Counted from the stretch's first letter, positions 34,769-42,453 are shown. The stretch is 64,000 nt of DNA from Tumebacillus lacus (GCF_026410385.1 NZ_JAPMLT010000003.1:248001-312000); one strand, 5' to 3'. Notes: generated by a model not told the origin, from the sequence alone. Program-made: numbers and translations.

Positions 34769-34772
34769 CGTC

Positions 34773-35753
34773 TTACTCAGCCAATGCTTTTTTCAGCTCT
34801 TCGGTCAGGATCGGCACGATCTCGAACAGATCGCCGACGATGCCGTAGTCAGCGACTTTGAAGATCGGAGCTTCCGGATCTTTGTTGATCGCGACGATGA
34901 CTTTCGAGTTGGACATGCCAGCAAGATGCTGGATCGCGCCGGAGATGCCCGCTGCGATGTACAGGTCCGGGGTGACGACTTTGCCGGTTTGGCCGATCTG
35001 CAACGCGTAGTCGCAGTATTCTGCGTCGCATGCACCGCGGGATGCGCCGACTGCCGCGCCGAGGACGTCAGCCAGCTCTTGGAGCGGCTTGAAGCCGTCA
35101 GCCGATTTAACGCCGCGACCGCCGGAGACGATGATTTTCGCTTCGGACAGGTCGACGCCGCCGGTAGACTTTTTCACCACTTCTTTGATGAAGGTGCGCA
35201 GGGAGTCAGCCGGGAGATCGACAGACAGGTTGACCGTCTCAGCAGAGCGGGAGGTGTCCGGCTCGGACTTGGTCAGGTTGTTCGGGCGGATCGTCGCAAA
35301 GATCAGGTCGGAGTTGACGGTGTTCTTGGTGAACGCTTTGCCCGCGTAGATCGGGCGGGTGAACACGAGGTTGCCGCCATCCAGTTCGACGTTGATGATA
35401 TCAGACACAGCACCTGCGCCAAAGCGAGCTGCCAGTTTCGGCGCGAGGTCGCGACCGATCGCGGAGTGCGCCAGGAAGACGACGTTTGCCCCCGCTTCTT
35501 TGATCACAGCTTCGAGAGCTGCCGCGTATGCGTCCGGCACGTAGTTCTCCAGTGCCGCGTTGTTGACGACGTAGACTTTGTCAGCGCCGTAATGAGCGAA
35601 CTCACCGGTGTTGACTGCTGCGTTGTTGCTAAGGACGGCTACCGATACTTCGCCGCCTTCCGAGATGTTTTTCGCTGCGCTCAGCGCTTCGAAGGTCACG
35701 TTGCGCACACCGCCGTTGCGGAGGTCTGCCAGGACGAGAATCTTTCTGCTCAT
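34773..35753 (-). CDS. etfA: Electron transfer flavoprotein subunit alpha
   Basis: EtfA pairs with EtfB to carry electrons from acyl-CoA dehydrogenases to the quinone pool. The 326-residue protein has the C-terminal FAD-binding domain ([55 protein letters not shown]). The ATG at 35753 follows GAGAGGAG. It is the last gene of fadR-etfB-etfA, the same order as in Bacillus subtilis. Confidence 0.96.
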   Translation of the reverse strand: MSRKILVLADLRNGGVRNVTFEALSAAKNISEGGEVSVAVLSNNAAVNTGEFAHYGADKVYVVNNAALENYVPDAYAAALEAVIKEAGANVVFLAHSAIGRDLAPKLAARFGAGAVSDIINVELDGGNLVFTRPIYAGKAFTKNTVNSDLIFATIRPNNLTKSEPDTSRSAETVNLSVDLPADSLRTFIKEVVKKSTGGVDLSEAKIIVSGGRGVKSADGFKPLQELADVLGAAVGASRGACDAEYCDYALQIGQTGKVVTPDLYIAAGISGAIQHLAGMSNSKVIVAINKDPEAPIFKVADYGIVGDLFEIVPILTEELKKALAE

Positions 35754-35788
35754 GAATGATGCTCCTCTCTATCGGACGGTCTCTATTT

Positions 35789-36556
35789 TTACAGGACTTT
35801 TGCGTCGTTTTTCAGCAGGTTGACCAGTTCGGTCACGCGAGCTGCGTTGTCGCCTTCGAGGATGCGACCAGCCGCTTTGGACGGCGGCAGGAACGTTTCG
35901 AGGACGGAAGATTTGGCAGCGACTGCGTCGCCGGATACGCCCAGATCGCCGGCAACCGGAGTTTCCAGCGGCTTTTTGTTCGCTTTGCGGATGCCGATCA
36001 GGGACGGGTAGCGCGGGTCGTTGAGACCTTGCTGCGCGGTGATGAGCAGCGGCAGTTTGCCGCCGACGACTTCCAGGTCGCCTTCTGCGTCGCGCTGTGC
36101 GGTGACGTCGGTGCCGTTGATCTCAAGGCCGGTGACGGTGCCGATGTGCGGGATGTTCAGCAGTTCCGCGAGGCGGATCGCCGTTTGACCGGAGCCGCTG
36201 TCTACCGCTTGGTTGCCGGTGAGGATGATGTCGTACGACTTGTCTTTGAAGTACGCCGCCAGCACGTTGGAAGCGGTGAACTCATCGCCAAACAGCGACT
36301 CGTCGGAGATCAGAACCGCTTCGTCAGCGCCCATCGCAAGAGCGGTGCGCAGCGCTTCTTGTGCGCGCTCCGGGCCGATGGTGACGACGGTGACAGAACC
36401 GCCGTTAGCGTCGCGCAGCTTGATCGCCTCTTCGACAGCGTACTCATCGTACGGGTTCATGACAAAACGCACGCCGTCTTCTTTTACCTTGCCGCCTTCG
36501 ACGACGATCTTTTCCTCGGTATCAAACGTTTGTTTGAGGCACACGAAAATGTTCAT
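35789..36556 (-). CDS. etfB: Electron transfer flavoprotein subunit beta
   Basis: This 255-residue protein is the AMP-binding partner of EtfA, with the start MNIFVCLKQTFDTEEKI, the signature VMNPYDEYAVEEAIKLRD and GNQAVDSGSGQTAIRLAELL. The ATG at 36556 has AAAGGAG eight bases upstream; the in-frame TTG at 36574 lies within that region and is not used. It is 35 bp upstream of etfA and 46 bp after fadR. Confidence 0.96.
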   Translation of the reverse strand: MNIFVCLKQTFDTEEKIVVEGGKVKEDGVRFVMNPYDEYAVEEAIKLRDANGGSVTVVTIGPERAQEALRTALAMGADEAVLISDESLFGDEFTASNVLAAYFKDKSYDIILTGNQAVDSGSGQTAIRLAELLNIPHIGTVTGLEINGTDVTAQRDAEGDLEVVGGKLPLLITAQQGLNDPRYPSLIGIRKANKKPLETPVAGDLGVSGDAVAAKSSVLETFLPPSKAAGRILEGDNAARVTELVNLLKNDAKVL

Positions 36557-36602
36557 CGGTGTAGCTCCTTTCAACCAACTGGATTGTTCAAGGATGTGCT
36601 TG

Positions 36603-37223
36603 CTATTTTTTGCTGAGTCCGCCGATCATGATGTCGCGGACCGGCTGAATCAATGATAACAGATCGTACTTCGCCCCGGTAAGTATCCATGCGGTCACCG
36701 TCTCATCCATCGTGCCGAAGATCATGCGGCGGGCGATGCGCAGATCATGGTCGCGGAACTCGCCGCTGTCGACGCCCATCCGGATGATGTCGTCGATGAT
36801 GCTGTAGTAGGGACGGATGATCTCGCCGATCTGCTTGCGCATCTCGGCGTTCGACTGACGCAGGTGCACTTGCGTAAACATCGCCAAGTCGGTGCTCTTG
36901 CCCAGCGTTTCAAAATAGACGGTGACGACGAGATGAAGCGCTTTCACCGGATCTTCCACGCCGGGCAACTCTTCCTGAATCCGGTCGACAATCGTGCCGA
37001 TCGTCTCGCGCAGGATCGAGATTAAGATGTCCTCTTTGTTCTTGAAATACAAATAGACAGTTCCGTCGGCGACCCCGGCTTCGCGCGCGATCTTGGAGAT
37101 CGGAGCGTTGTGATAACCGGCTTGACCGATCACCTTGACGGCGGCGCTCAGGATCGCTTCATATTTTTCACTGTTTTTCTTCTGTGCGATCTCTCTCACC
37201 TCAATGAATGAGTGTCCATTCAT
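36603..37223 (-). CDS. fadR: TetR-family fatty acid degradation regulator FadR
   Basis: FadR represses beta-oxidation genes until long-chain acyl-CoA is bound. The protein (up to 206 residues) has the DNA-binding domain YEAILSAAVKVIGQAGYHNA followed by ISKIAREAGVADGTVYLYF and KNKEDILISIL, and its C-terminal sequence MIFGTMDETVTAWILTGAKYDL closely follows Bacillus FadR as I recall it. The first codon is unsettled: the ATG at 37223 lies inside the operator and has no ribosome site; the GTG at 37199 also lacks one; a strong GAGGTGA at 37196-37202 precedes an ATC codon. The gene is cotranscribed with etfBA. Confidence 0.9.
   Translation of the reverse strand: MNGHSFIEVREIAQKKNSEKYEAILSAAVKVIGQAGYHNAPISKIAREAGVADGTVYLYFKNKEDILISILRETIGTIVDRIQEELPGVEDPVKALHLVVTVYFETLGKSTDLAMFTQVHLRQSNAEMRKQIGEIIRPYYSIIDDIIRMGVDSGEFRDHDLRIARRMIFGTMDETVTAWILTGAKYDLLSLIQPVRDIMIGGLSKK
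37205..37222. promoter_or_regulatory. FadR box overlapping the fadR 5' end
   Basis: TGAATG-AGTGTC-CATTCA is an inverted repeat matching the Bacillus FadR operator pattern (TGAATGA...TCATTCA). It lies just downstream of the expected transcription start of fadR, so FadR should repress its own operon by blocking RNA polymerase. Confidence 0.75.
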
Positions 37224-37235
37224 TTCTTGTTTTCT

Positions 37236-37264
37236 ATTTTAGAATAGCGGGTCTAAAACGTCAA
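37236..37264 (-). promoter_or_regulatory. SigA promoter of the fadR-etfBA operon
   Basis: On the minus strand TTGACG (37259-37264), a 17-nt spacer and TAAAAT (37236-37241) form a strong vegetative promoter. Transcription should start near 37229, only a few bases before the ATG at 37223, which argues for a later translation start. Confidence 0.75.
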
Positions 37265-37288
37265 CCGTCCGTTTGGTCAAAAGATGTG

Positions 37289-37336
37289 AAAAAAAACAGA
37301 AAAAAGCGGCCTGACCTCCAATAGGTCAGGCCGCTC
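37289..37336 (-). terminator. Terminator of the 6S RNA gene
   Basis: On the minus strand AGCGGCCTGACC/GGTCAGGCCGCT is followed by a long run of T. No protein gene precedes it on this strand, which points to an RNA gene. Confidence 0.9.
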
Positions 37337-37546
37337 TCCAATGCGGTATGTAAGCCCCGCGCGTGCCGTCGGACCCCGTGTTCCAGAACCCGCTCTCGCA
37401 GGTGGGTGACTCTTCGCCGTTTTTGACTTCCCAATCGTCTTGCAAGCAAGAGGTGGGCCTGTCAGCGACAGACGAGTTCCGTCTCCCTAGAAACACTCAA
37501 GGTTCAAAACATAAGAGCCCTAACGAGCACCGCAGGAAAGTTGCTT
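37337..37546 (-). ncRNA. ssrS: Probable 6S RNA
   Basis: A minus-strand stretch of about 210 nt between a TATAGA-like -10 and a strong terminator has no convincing reading frame but a long imperfect hairpin. The ends pair as CTTTCC-TGCGGT with ACCGCA-TT-GGAGAG, the closing stem of 6S RNA, and the 5' half contains GCGGTGCTCGTTAGGG and TTTTGAACC as in Gram-positive 6S RNAs I remember. 6S RNA mimics an open promoter and binds the SigA polymerase holoenzyme in stationary phase. The exact 5' end is estimated. Confidence 0.72.
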
Positions 37547-37559
37547 CTATAAGAACATT

Positions 37560-37950
37560 GTGCATAGGTTCGCTGCTTTCATATGTGCCGCGCTGCTTGG
37601 CTTGGCGTCTCGATTGCGTGTCGCTCTCGATGTCCTTATACTACTCTCTTCTCGAGTTCTCCTCAAGCCGCTGCGGAGAACACGCATTCACGGAATCGCG
37701 AGGATACGAGCGAGGAATGATACTGATGTCGCGCCAAGCAAGCGTTTGTCGGTCAGATTCACTTGCAACAGTCCTAGTTTGTCCTTTGGACAAGCTGGCT
37801 AAACCTGCCGATTTCATCGTCGTGGCGGTACGTCGTTTGGCAAACGAATAATATGACCATCGTCATATGGGGAAAATGACTTTCGACACTGTAATTTCAG
37901 CGATCCGACTGGTACGATAAGTCACGAGAGAAATGCCCAACATAGTTGAA
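37560..37950. other. Intergenic region without a recognised gene
   Basis: About 390 bp between the 6S RNA promoter and the terminator of the MFS gene. The base composition is less GC-rich than the neighbours and the open frames here lack ribosome sites and family motifs. It contains inverted repeats GTTCTCC/GGAGAAC (around 37655-37682) and TTGTCC-TTT-GGACAA (around 37776-37790). It could hold a remnant or an unrecognised small RNA; I see nothing more definite. Confidence 0.4.
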
Positions 37951-37951
37951 C

Positions 37952-37990
37952 GGAAAAAGTCCGGCTTCTACAGAGAAGCCGGACTTTTTT
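37952..37990 (-). terminator. Terminator of the RiPP-locus operon
   Basis: A 16-bp perfect stem AAAAAGTCCGGCTTCT/AGAAGCCGGACTTTTT with an ACAG loop spans the stop codon region of the MFS gene and ends the minus-strand operon. Confidence 0.92.
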
Positions 37991-39227
37991 CTTGTGCAGG
38001 GTCTGTGGCGGACGGGATGCGATACTGATCGCGCACCGACCGGTACCACGGTGAGAAAAAGGCGAGCAGCGCGGTCGCTCCGTAGCCGATCGACGCGTAG
38101 AGATACAGCGTGCGCGCCCCGAGTTGGTCGCCGAGCACACCGGCCGCCAGCATCGTCACCATCGACAGCGAGGTGACGAGCGAGCCGTACATGCCGGTCA
38201 CCCGCCCCATCAACTCGACCGGCGTGTTTTCCTGGCGCAAGGCTTGGTTCAGCGGATTGACAAACCCATTGAAAAACGCGCCTGCCGCGTAAAAGCACAG
38301 CGCGGTGATCAGATCGTCCGACAGGGCCAGACCTACCGAGGAGGCGCCAAACAGAAACAGCCCGGTCTGCATCAGATAGATCCGGTTGAACGAACGGTTC
38401 AATCGCGGCGAGACGAGCGAGCCGAGGATCGTGAAGATGCCAAACAAGGACACGGCCAGCCCGATCATCCGGCTGTCCGCTCCGAGTTCCCCTTGAAACA
38501 GCGGGTAAAACAGCACGTTGGTCGGCATCGCAAACATCATCACGAACGGAAACAGCGTCATCGAGAACAGCAGAGCCGGCGTCTTTTTGATATGCGCCGT
38601 GCCCTCCCGGAAATCGCGCCGCATTTTCTCCCGCAACGGTTCGCGCACGGTGGAACGCTCCAGCGGCGGGATGCGCACGCGCAACAGGAGCAGGCCGGAG
38701 ATCAGAAAGGTAAGGCCGTCGAGATAGAACGGCCACTCAAAGCCCAGCGCCGCGATGGCCGCGCCGGCGATGATCGGTCCGAGGATCGTGAACAGATTGT
38801 CGAGGCTTTGCACCAGCGAGCTGGCGGTGAGGAGTTGGTCGCGCTCCACCACCTGCACAGTCAGCCCGACCTTGGCCAGATCGAACAGCCGCCCCGTCGA
38901 GGCGATCACAAAGCAGAGCGCGTAGAGCAGCGGCATCGACGGCATCAGCGGGATCAGGACGGTCAGCACGAGCCGCACGATGTCGGTGATCACCATCAGG
39001 CGCTTGCGGTCGACCCGGTCGACATACAGGCCGAAAAACGGGGCGAACAAGATCGGCGGCAACCAGTAGGCGGCCATCATGAACGCCATCGACATCGCCG
39101 AACCGGTGCGCTCAAAGATCAGGAGCGGCAAGGCGATCCCGGTCAGCATGTCGCCGATCTTGGAAAACGACTGCGACGCGAGCAACGCCCGAAAATCCCG
39201 ATTTTTCAAAAGGGCGGCGTAACTCAT
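37968..39227 (-). CDS. MFS transporter of the radical SAM peptide locus
   Basis: This 419-residue protein has about twelve membrane helices and the MFS loop VDRVDRKRLMVI. It resembles the MFS_3-type drug exporters. The ATG at 39227 overlaps the stop of the solute-binding-like gene (ATGA), so both proteins are made together. As the last gene of the operon with the peptide precursors and the radical SAM enzyme it is the best candidate for exporting the mature peptide or giving immunity. The substrate is inferred from context only. A longer frame upstream lies within the neighbouring gene and is not used. Confidence 0.88.
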   Translation of the reverse strand: MSYAALLKNRDFRALLASQSFSKIGDMLTGIALPLLIFERTGSAMSMAFMMAAYWLPPILFAPFFGLYVDRVDRKRLMVITDIVRLVLTVLIPLMPSMPLLYALCFVIASTGRLFDLAKVGLTVQVVERDQLLTASSLVQSLDNLFTILGPIIAGAAIAALGFEWPFYLDGLTFLISGLLLLRVRIPPLERSTVREPLREKMRRDFREGTAHIKKTPALLFSMTLFPFVMMFAMPTNVLFYPLFQGELGADSRMIGLAVSLFGIFTILGSLVSPRLNRSFNRIYLMQTGLFLFGASSVGLALSDDLITALCFYAAGAFFNGFVNPLNQALRQENTPVELMGRVTGMYGSLVTSLSMVTMLAAGVLGDQLGARTLYLYASIGYGATALLAFFSPWYRSVRDQYRIPSATDPAQEKSPASL

Positions 39228-40690
39228 CGCTCCGTCTCCCCGTCCGGGAGCCGGATGCGCTGCCAGCGGATGCCAAGGTCCGGGTGCGGGTCGAGCCCGT
39301 GCACACCCTTCTGTTTGGCGATGATCGACAGGCCGCTGCGGGTAAAGATAAACGGCGAGTCCTCGACGATGATCTGCTGAGCCGCCCGATACAGCAGGAT
39401 GCGCGTGTCGCGGTCCGCTTCGACGCGGCACCGTTCGAGCACGGCGTCGAGTTCCGGATTGGCGTAGCTCATCCGGTTTTGGCTGCCCGCGGAGTGAAAG
39501 AGCGGATACAGCACCTCGTCCGGGTCGGTTCCGCCCGACGCGCCGAGAAAGAGCGCGTCATAGTCGCCGCTTTGCAAGGCGTCGTACAGATCGGACATCG
39601 GACGGACTTCGATCTTCATCTCGATTCCGCAGGCTCGCAGTTGATCGCCCATGTACGAGACCATTTTCCGCATCTGCTCGGTGGGGATCAGGATGGTGAA
39701 GGAATACCCGTCCGGGCAGCCCGCCTCCAAAAGCCGTGCCCGCACCTGCTCGCGGTCGCCTGTGAACGGGCGGTACTCGCCGTCATAAGCAAAGCTCGCG
39801 GGCGGGATCGGGCCGTGCATCGCATAGCCGACGCCGAGATTGACCTCGGCCAGCATCCGCTCGCGGTCGACGGCGGCGGCGAACGCTTGGCGCAGCGGTT
39901 TGCTGTCAAAAGGCGGCCGTGCGCAATTCAACCGCACGCCGTTGTAGCCGTGGGAGGCGATGGCGTCGAACGCCAGGTCCTGCCGCTCGCGAAGTTCCGG
40001 TACGCGCGCGTACGGCACTTCGTTGATCACCGTCAACTCCCCTTGCTCCAACGCCGCCAGCATCTGCGTCCCGTTTTCGTACCACGGCAGCTCAAGTCCC
40101 GCCGCATAGGGCAAGGCCGTGCCCGACTCATCGCGGCCCCAGTACCCGTCGTATCGCGCCAGTTGCACGGCAGACGGCGTTTTGGCGACGAAGCAGAACG
40201 GGCCGGTGCCGACCGGCACCGTCAGCGGTTCGCCCGCCCCCTCGTCCGGCACCACGATATTTCGCGTGGAAAAGATCATCCCGGCATTGGAGGCGAGGCT
40301 GGCGAGAAACGGCGCGTGCGGTTTGTGAAGGCGCACGCGGAAGGTCAGTTCGTCCACCGCTTCGACGTCCTCGACAAACGACAGCGCCGAACTCTGCGCC
40401 GAATCGTTGCCGCGCAACCGATTCAGACTCCAGACCGCATCGTGCGCGGTCAGCCGCACGCCGTCCTGAAACGAAACACCGGCTCTCAGGTGAAAACGGT
40501 ACGCCGTCGGCGATTCCTGTTCCCAACGCTCGGCGAGATGAGGTTGCACCTCCATCGCGCTGTCGACTTCCAGCAGCGTGTCGTACAGGGCCCGCATCAC
40601 GTGATACTCGGCAAAATTGACATCCGCCGTCGGATGGAACCGAAACGGCTCCGTGTCGAGGGCGAAGCGTATCCGATCGGAACTGCTCAT
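39224..40690 (-). CDS. Solute-binding protein (SBP family 5)-like, without signal peptide
   Basis: This 488-residue protein is a complete peptide/nickel-type substrate-binding protein (family 5) fold: FHPTADVNFAEYHVMRALYD, LAERWEQESPTAYRFHLRAG, VSFQDGVRLTAHDAVWSLNR and the C-terminal RMSYANPELDAVLERC. It starts MSSSDRIRFALDTEPF with no signal peptide or lipobox, so it should stay in the cytoplasm. It resembles the ligand-binding part of SgrR-type regulators but lacks their helix-turn-helix. AAAGGGTGA precedes the ATG at 40690. Its place between the precursor peptides and an MFS gene suggests it binds the peptide or a related oligopeptide inside the cell. No ABC permease or ATPase accompanies it. 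Confidence 0.82.
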   Translation of the reverse strand: MSSSDRIRFALDTEPFRFHPTADVNFAEYHVMRALYDTLLEVDSAMEVQPHLAERWEQESPTAYRFHLRAGVSFQDGVRLTAHDAVWSLNRLRGNDSAQSSALSFVEDVEAVDELTFRVRLHKPHAPFLASLASNAGMIFSTRNIVVPDEGAGEPLTVPVGTGPFCFVAKTPSAVQLARYDGYWGRDESGTALPYAAGLELPWYENGTQMLAALEQGELTVINEVPYARVPELRERQDLAFDAIASHGYNGVRLNCARPPFDSKPLRQAFAAAVDRERMLAEVNLGVGYAMHGPIPPASFAYDGEYRPFTGDREQVRARLLEAGCPDGYSFTILIPTEQMRKMVSYMGDQLRACGIEMKIEVRPMSDLYDALQSGDYDALFLGASGGTDPDEVLYPLFHSAGSQNRMSYANPELDAVLERCRVEADRDTRILLYRAAQQIIVEDSPFIFTRSGLSIIAKQKGVHGLDPHPDLGIRWQRIRLPDGETER

Positions 40691-40734
40691 GAGAAAATCA
40701 CCCTTTCGCGGTTCTGTGTATACCCGTATGTACA

Positions 40735-40765
40735 GGGAAAAACGCCCCTGCAGGACGTTTTTCCC
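40735..40765 (-). terminator. Stem-loop between precursor genes and downstream genes
   Basis: On the minus strand GGGAAAAACG-TCCTGCAGGGG-CGTTTTTCCC forms a 10-bp perfect stem with extra inner pairs. It lies between the last peptide gene and the solute-binding-like gene. It lacks a T tract after the stem, so it may act as a partial terminator or 3'-end stabiliser that keeps peptide mRNA in excess. Confidence 0.5.
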
Positions 40766-40812
40766 GGTGCTATGCATCACGCAGTCAAGGCCCTATGTAG
40801 GCCGTGCTGTGA

Positions 40813-40881
40813 TTAGCAGTTGCAGTTGTTGTTGTTGCCGGTCGCTTTGCGCTCTTGCGTTGCTTTGACGATCCATTTCAT
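40813..40881 (-). CDS. Putative RiPP precursor peptide, copy 3
   Basis: A 22-residue peptide: a leader-like MKWIVKATQERKATG followed by NNNNCNC and a stop. It differs from the other copies by Thr8 in place of Ala8. A near-perfect ribosome site (AAAAGGAGGTGAGC) lies seven bases before the ATG, showing that it is a real gene despite its size. It is last in the array before the stem-loop. The N/C-rich end is the likely target of the radical SAM enzyme encoded upstream. Confidence 0.8.
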   Translation of the reverse strand: MKWIVKATQERKATGNNNNCNC

Positions 40882-40920
40882 CCCCGCTCACCTCCTTTTA
40901 CGAATCGAACGAAGCGTGGA

Positions 40921-40992
40921 TCAACCGCAGTTGCAGTTGTTGTTGTTACCGGTCGCTTTGCGCTCTTGCGCTGCTTTGACGATCCATTTCAT
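40921..40992 (-). CDS. Putative RiPP precursor peptide, copy 2
   Basis: A 23-residue peptide: MKWIVKAAQERKATG, then NNNNCNC and one extra terminal Gly before the TGA. The ribosome site GAAGGAGGTGAGC is as strong as in the other copies. The codons are almost identical to those of copies 1 and 3 (one Gly codon differs), so the duplications are recent or kept uniform by gene conversion. Confidence 0.8.
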   Translation of the reverse strand: MKWIVKAAQERKATGNNNNCNCG

Positions 40993-41032
40993 CCCCGCTC
41001 ACCTCCTTCGTTTCGTTCACCGGGCAACCCGA

Positions 41033-41101
41033 TTAGCAGTTGCAGTTGTTGTTGTTGCCGGTCGCTTTGCGCTCTTGCGCTGCTTTGACGATCCATTTCA
41101 T
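41033..41101 (-). CDS. Putative RiPP precursor peptide, copy 1
   Basis: A 22-residue peptide: MKWIVKAAQERKATG followed by NNNNCNC. It starts 32 bp after the radical SAM gene with the ribosome site AAAGGAGGTGATC. The MK-x-IVK start recalls the tandem short cysteine-containing precursors of the Clostridium CLI_3235/Clo7bot type, which also travel with a radical SAM/SPASM enzyme; that comparison is from memory. Export leader features such as a double-glycine cleavage site are absent. Confidence 0.8.
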   Translation of the reverse strand: MKWIVKAAQERKATGNNNNCNC

Positions 41102-41133
41102 GCGAGATCACCTCCTTTCAAGGCATCGGAATG

Positions 41134-42453
41134 TCAGGATGTCAGGACGTCGAGCGCGTATTTCATATGCGTTTTCGTCGGCGGGCAAGGCTGGATGCCG
41201 TTTTGAATCCGCTCCAGCGGGCAGGCCGCGCCTTGACAAGACGGGCGGAAGAAACATTTCTGACACCCGCTGTCGACCGTCTCGTTCGCCTCCACCCAGA
41301 GGTTGAACCGCTCCTCGTTCAGGTTCAGGTTGCCGGTCTCGTCGAGCTGCCCGACGTGATTTTCCGCCAGGTCCAGTGCGACTGTGCATTTGCGGACAAG
41401 CCCGTTGGCCCCGATGACAAAGTGGAACGGCAACGCTGCGTAGCAGACGTGGGAGTGCGGCGCGATGATGTTCTCGATCACCGCCAGTGACAGCCCTTTG
41501 TCTTTCGCTTTCTTGTGCAAGGAGAACATCTCTTTGATGCCTTGCGAGCCGTCGCACACCTCCAGCGACTCATCGTTCGGTCCGCCCCATTTGCCGATGT
41601 TGCGGTAGTAGACCGGGAAGCGCGGGTCGCCGTCAAACACGTCGAGCAGATAGTCCATCAGGCGCGGCACTTCGTCGAGCGAGTTTTTGTCAAAATTAGT
41701 GCGCAGTTGGCAGTGATACTCGTAGTCGGTCTCCTTCATCGCCTTTAAATTGGAGAGGATCGTCTCGAACGTCGCTCCGCCGCCTTTTTTGATTCGACGC
41801 TTGTCGTGCTCTTCGCCGCAGCCGTCCAGCGTGATGTTGTAGGAGGTGATGCGGCAGTCGTCAACCAGCTTTTTGAACAGGTCCGGCTTGAGGTTGTAGC
41901 CGTTTGTCGTCATCGCCGAGGAGTATTGGATGCCGTACTTTTCGCAAAGTTCCAAAAAGTATGCCGACAGCTCCAAGATCACATCCGGCGCCTCGGTCGG
42001 TTCGCCGCCAAACCAGGAGATGTTCAGGTATTTGATGTGCGGCGCGCGCTCGGCGACCAAATTTTTGATCCCCTCGCGAATCTCCGGCTTCATCTCTTTG
42101 ACCGCGAAGTCCTCGTAACAGTACACGCAGCGGAAGTTGCATTCCTCCGTCGGCATGATCGTCAGCTCAAACAGGTCATCGCGCTCGAACAGCTCGCGGT
42201 GCAGATCGTCCGCTTTGGCAAACTCATCTTCCTCCGCCGCCACCAGCAGCCCGCCTTCTTTGAGATCGGCGAGGATGCCGTCCAACTCCGTGAGCACCGC
42301 TTGCGGCTTCAGCGCCGCTTCGACTGTCGCCTGATCCTCTTCCGGCACCACGCCCACGACGCCGGTGTAGGAGTTGTAGACGACGAGATCGCCGTTTTCA
42401 TTGCGCGTCTTAAAGTTAAAACGAGAAGGCTTATAGTGGGCAGAATCTGCCAT
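41134..42453 (-). CDS. Radical SAM/SPASM peptide maturase
   Basis: This 439-residue enzyme has an N-terminal domain (about residues 1-90, with FNFKTRNENGDLVVYNSYTG) of the kind that binds precursor peptides, the radical SAM core with CNFRCVYCYED (Cys105, Cys109, Cys112 hold the SAM-binding 4Fe-4S cluster) and WFGGEPT, and a C-terminal SPASM region with many cysteines (HSHVCYAALPF, RKCTVALDL, DSGCQKCFFRPSC, GAACPLERI, PCPP) for auxiliary clusters. Relatives install thioether or other crosslinks in ribosomal peptides. It precedes the three precursor genes on one transcript. I chose the ATG at 42453 (GGGGGAGA upstream); an in-frame upstream start is less likely. Confidence 0.9.
   Translation of the reverse strand: MADSAHYKPSRFNFKTRNENGDLVVYNSYTGVVGVVPEEDQATVEAALKPQAVLTELDGILADLKEGGLLVAAEEDEFAKADDLHRELFERDDLFELTIMPTEECNFRCVYCYEDFAVKEMKPEIREGIKNLVAERAPHIKYLNISWFGGEPTEAPDVILELSAYFLELCEKYGIQYSSAMTTNGYNLKPDLFKKLVDDCRITSYNITLDGCGEEHDKRRIKKGGGATFETILSNLKAMKETDYEYHCQLRTNFDKNSLDEVPRLMDYLLDVFDGDPRFPVYYRNIGKWGGPNDESLEVCDGSQGIKEMFSLHKKAKDKGLSLAVIENIIAPHSHVCYAALPFHFVIGANGLVRKCTVALDLAENHVGQLDETGNLNLNEERFNLWVEANETVDSGCQKCFFRPSCQGAACPLERIQNGIQPCPPTKTHMKYALDVLTS

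Larger units (their letters stand above)
40813..41121 (-). repeat. Three tandem peptide-gene repeats
   Basis: Three units of about 100-110 bp, each with a strong ribosome site, a peptide gene of 69-72 bp and a 39-40 bp spacer. Coding parts are nearly identical while spacers differ, so selection (or conversion) acts on the peptides. Confidence 0.85.

Noticed and set aside
37501-37520. tRNA-like GGTTCAAAAC motif
   Set aside because: No acceptor stem, CCA end or anticodon arm can be built around it; the segment belongs to the probable 6S RNA.
37363-37851. Plus-strand open frame of 162 codons over the 6S RNA region
   Set aside because: No ribosome site or homology pattern, and the region is better explained by a structured minus-strand RNA.
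40820-41206. Plus-strand frame over the peptide repeats encoding QLLLLPVALRS repeats
   Set aside because: It is the antisense of the three peptide genes; ribosome sites and the flanking operon show that the minus strand is coding.
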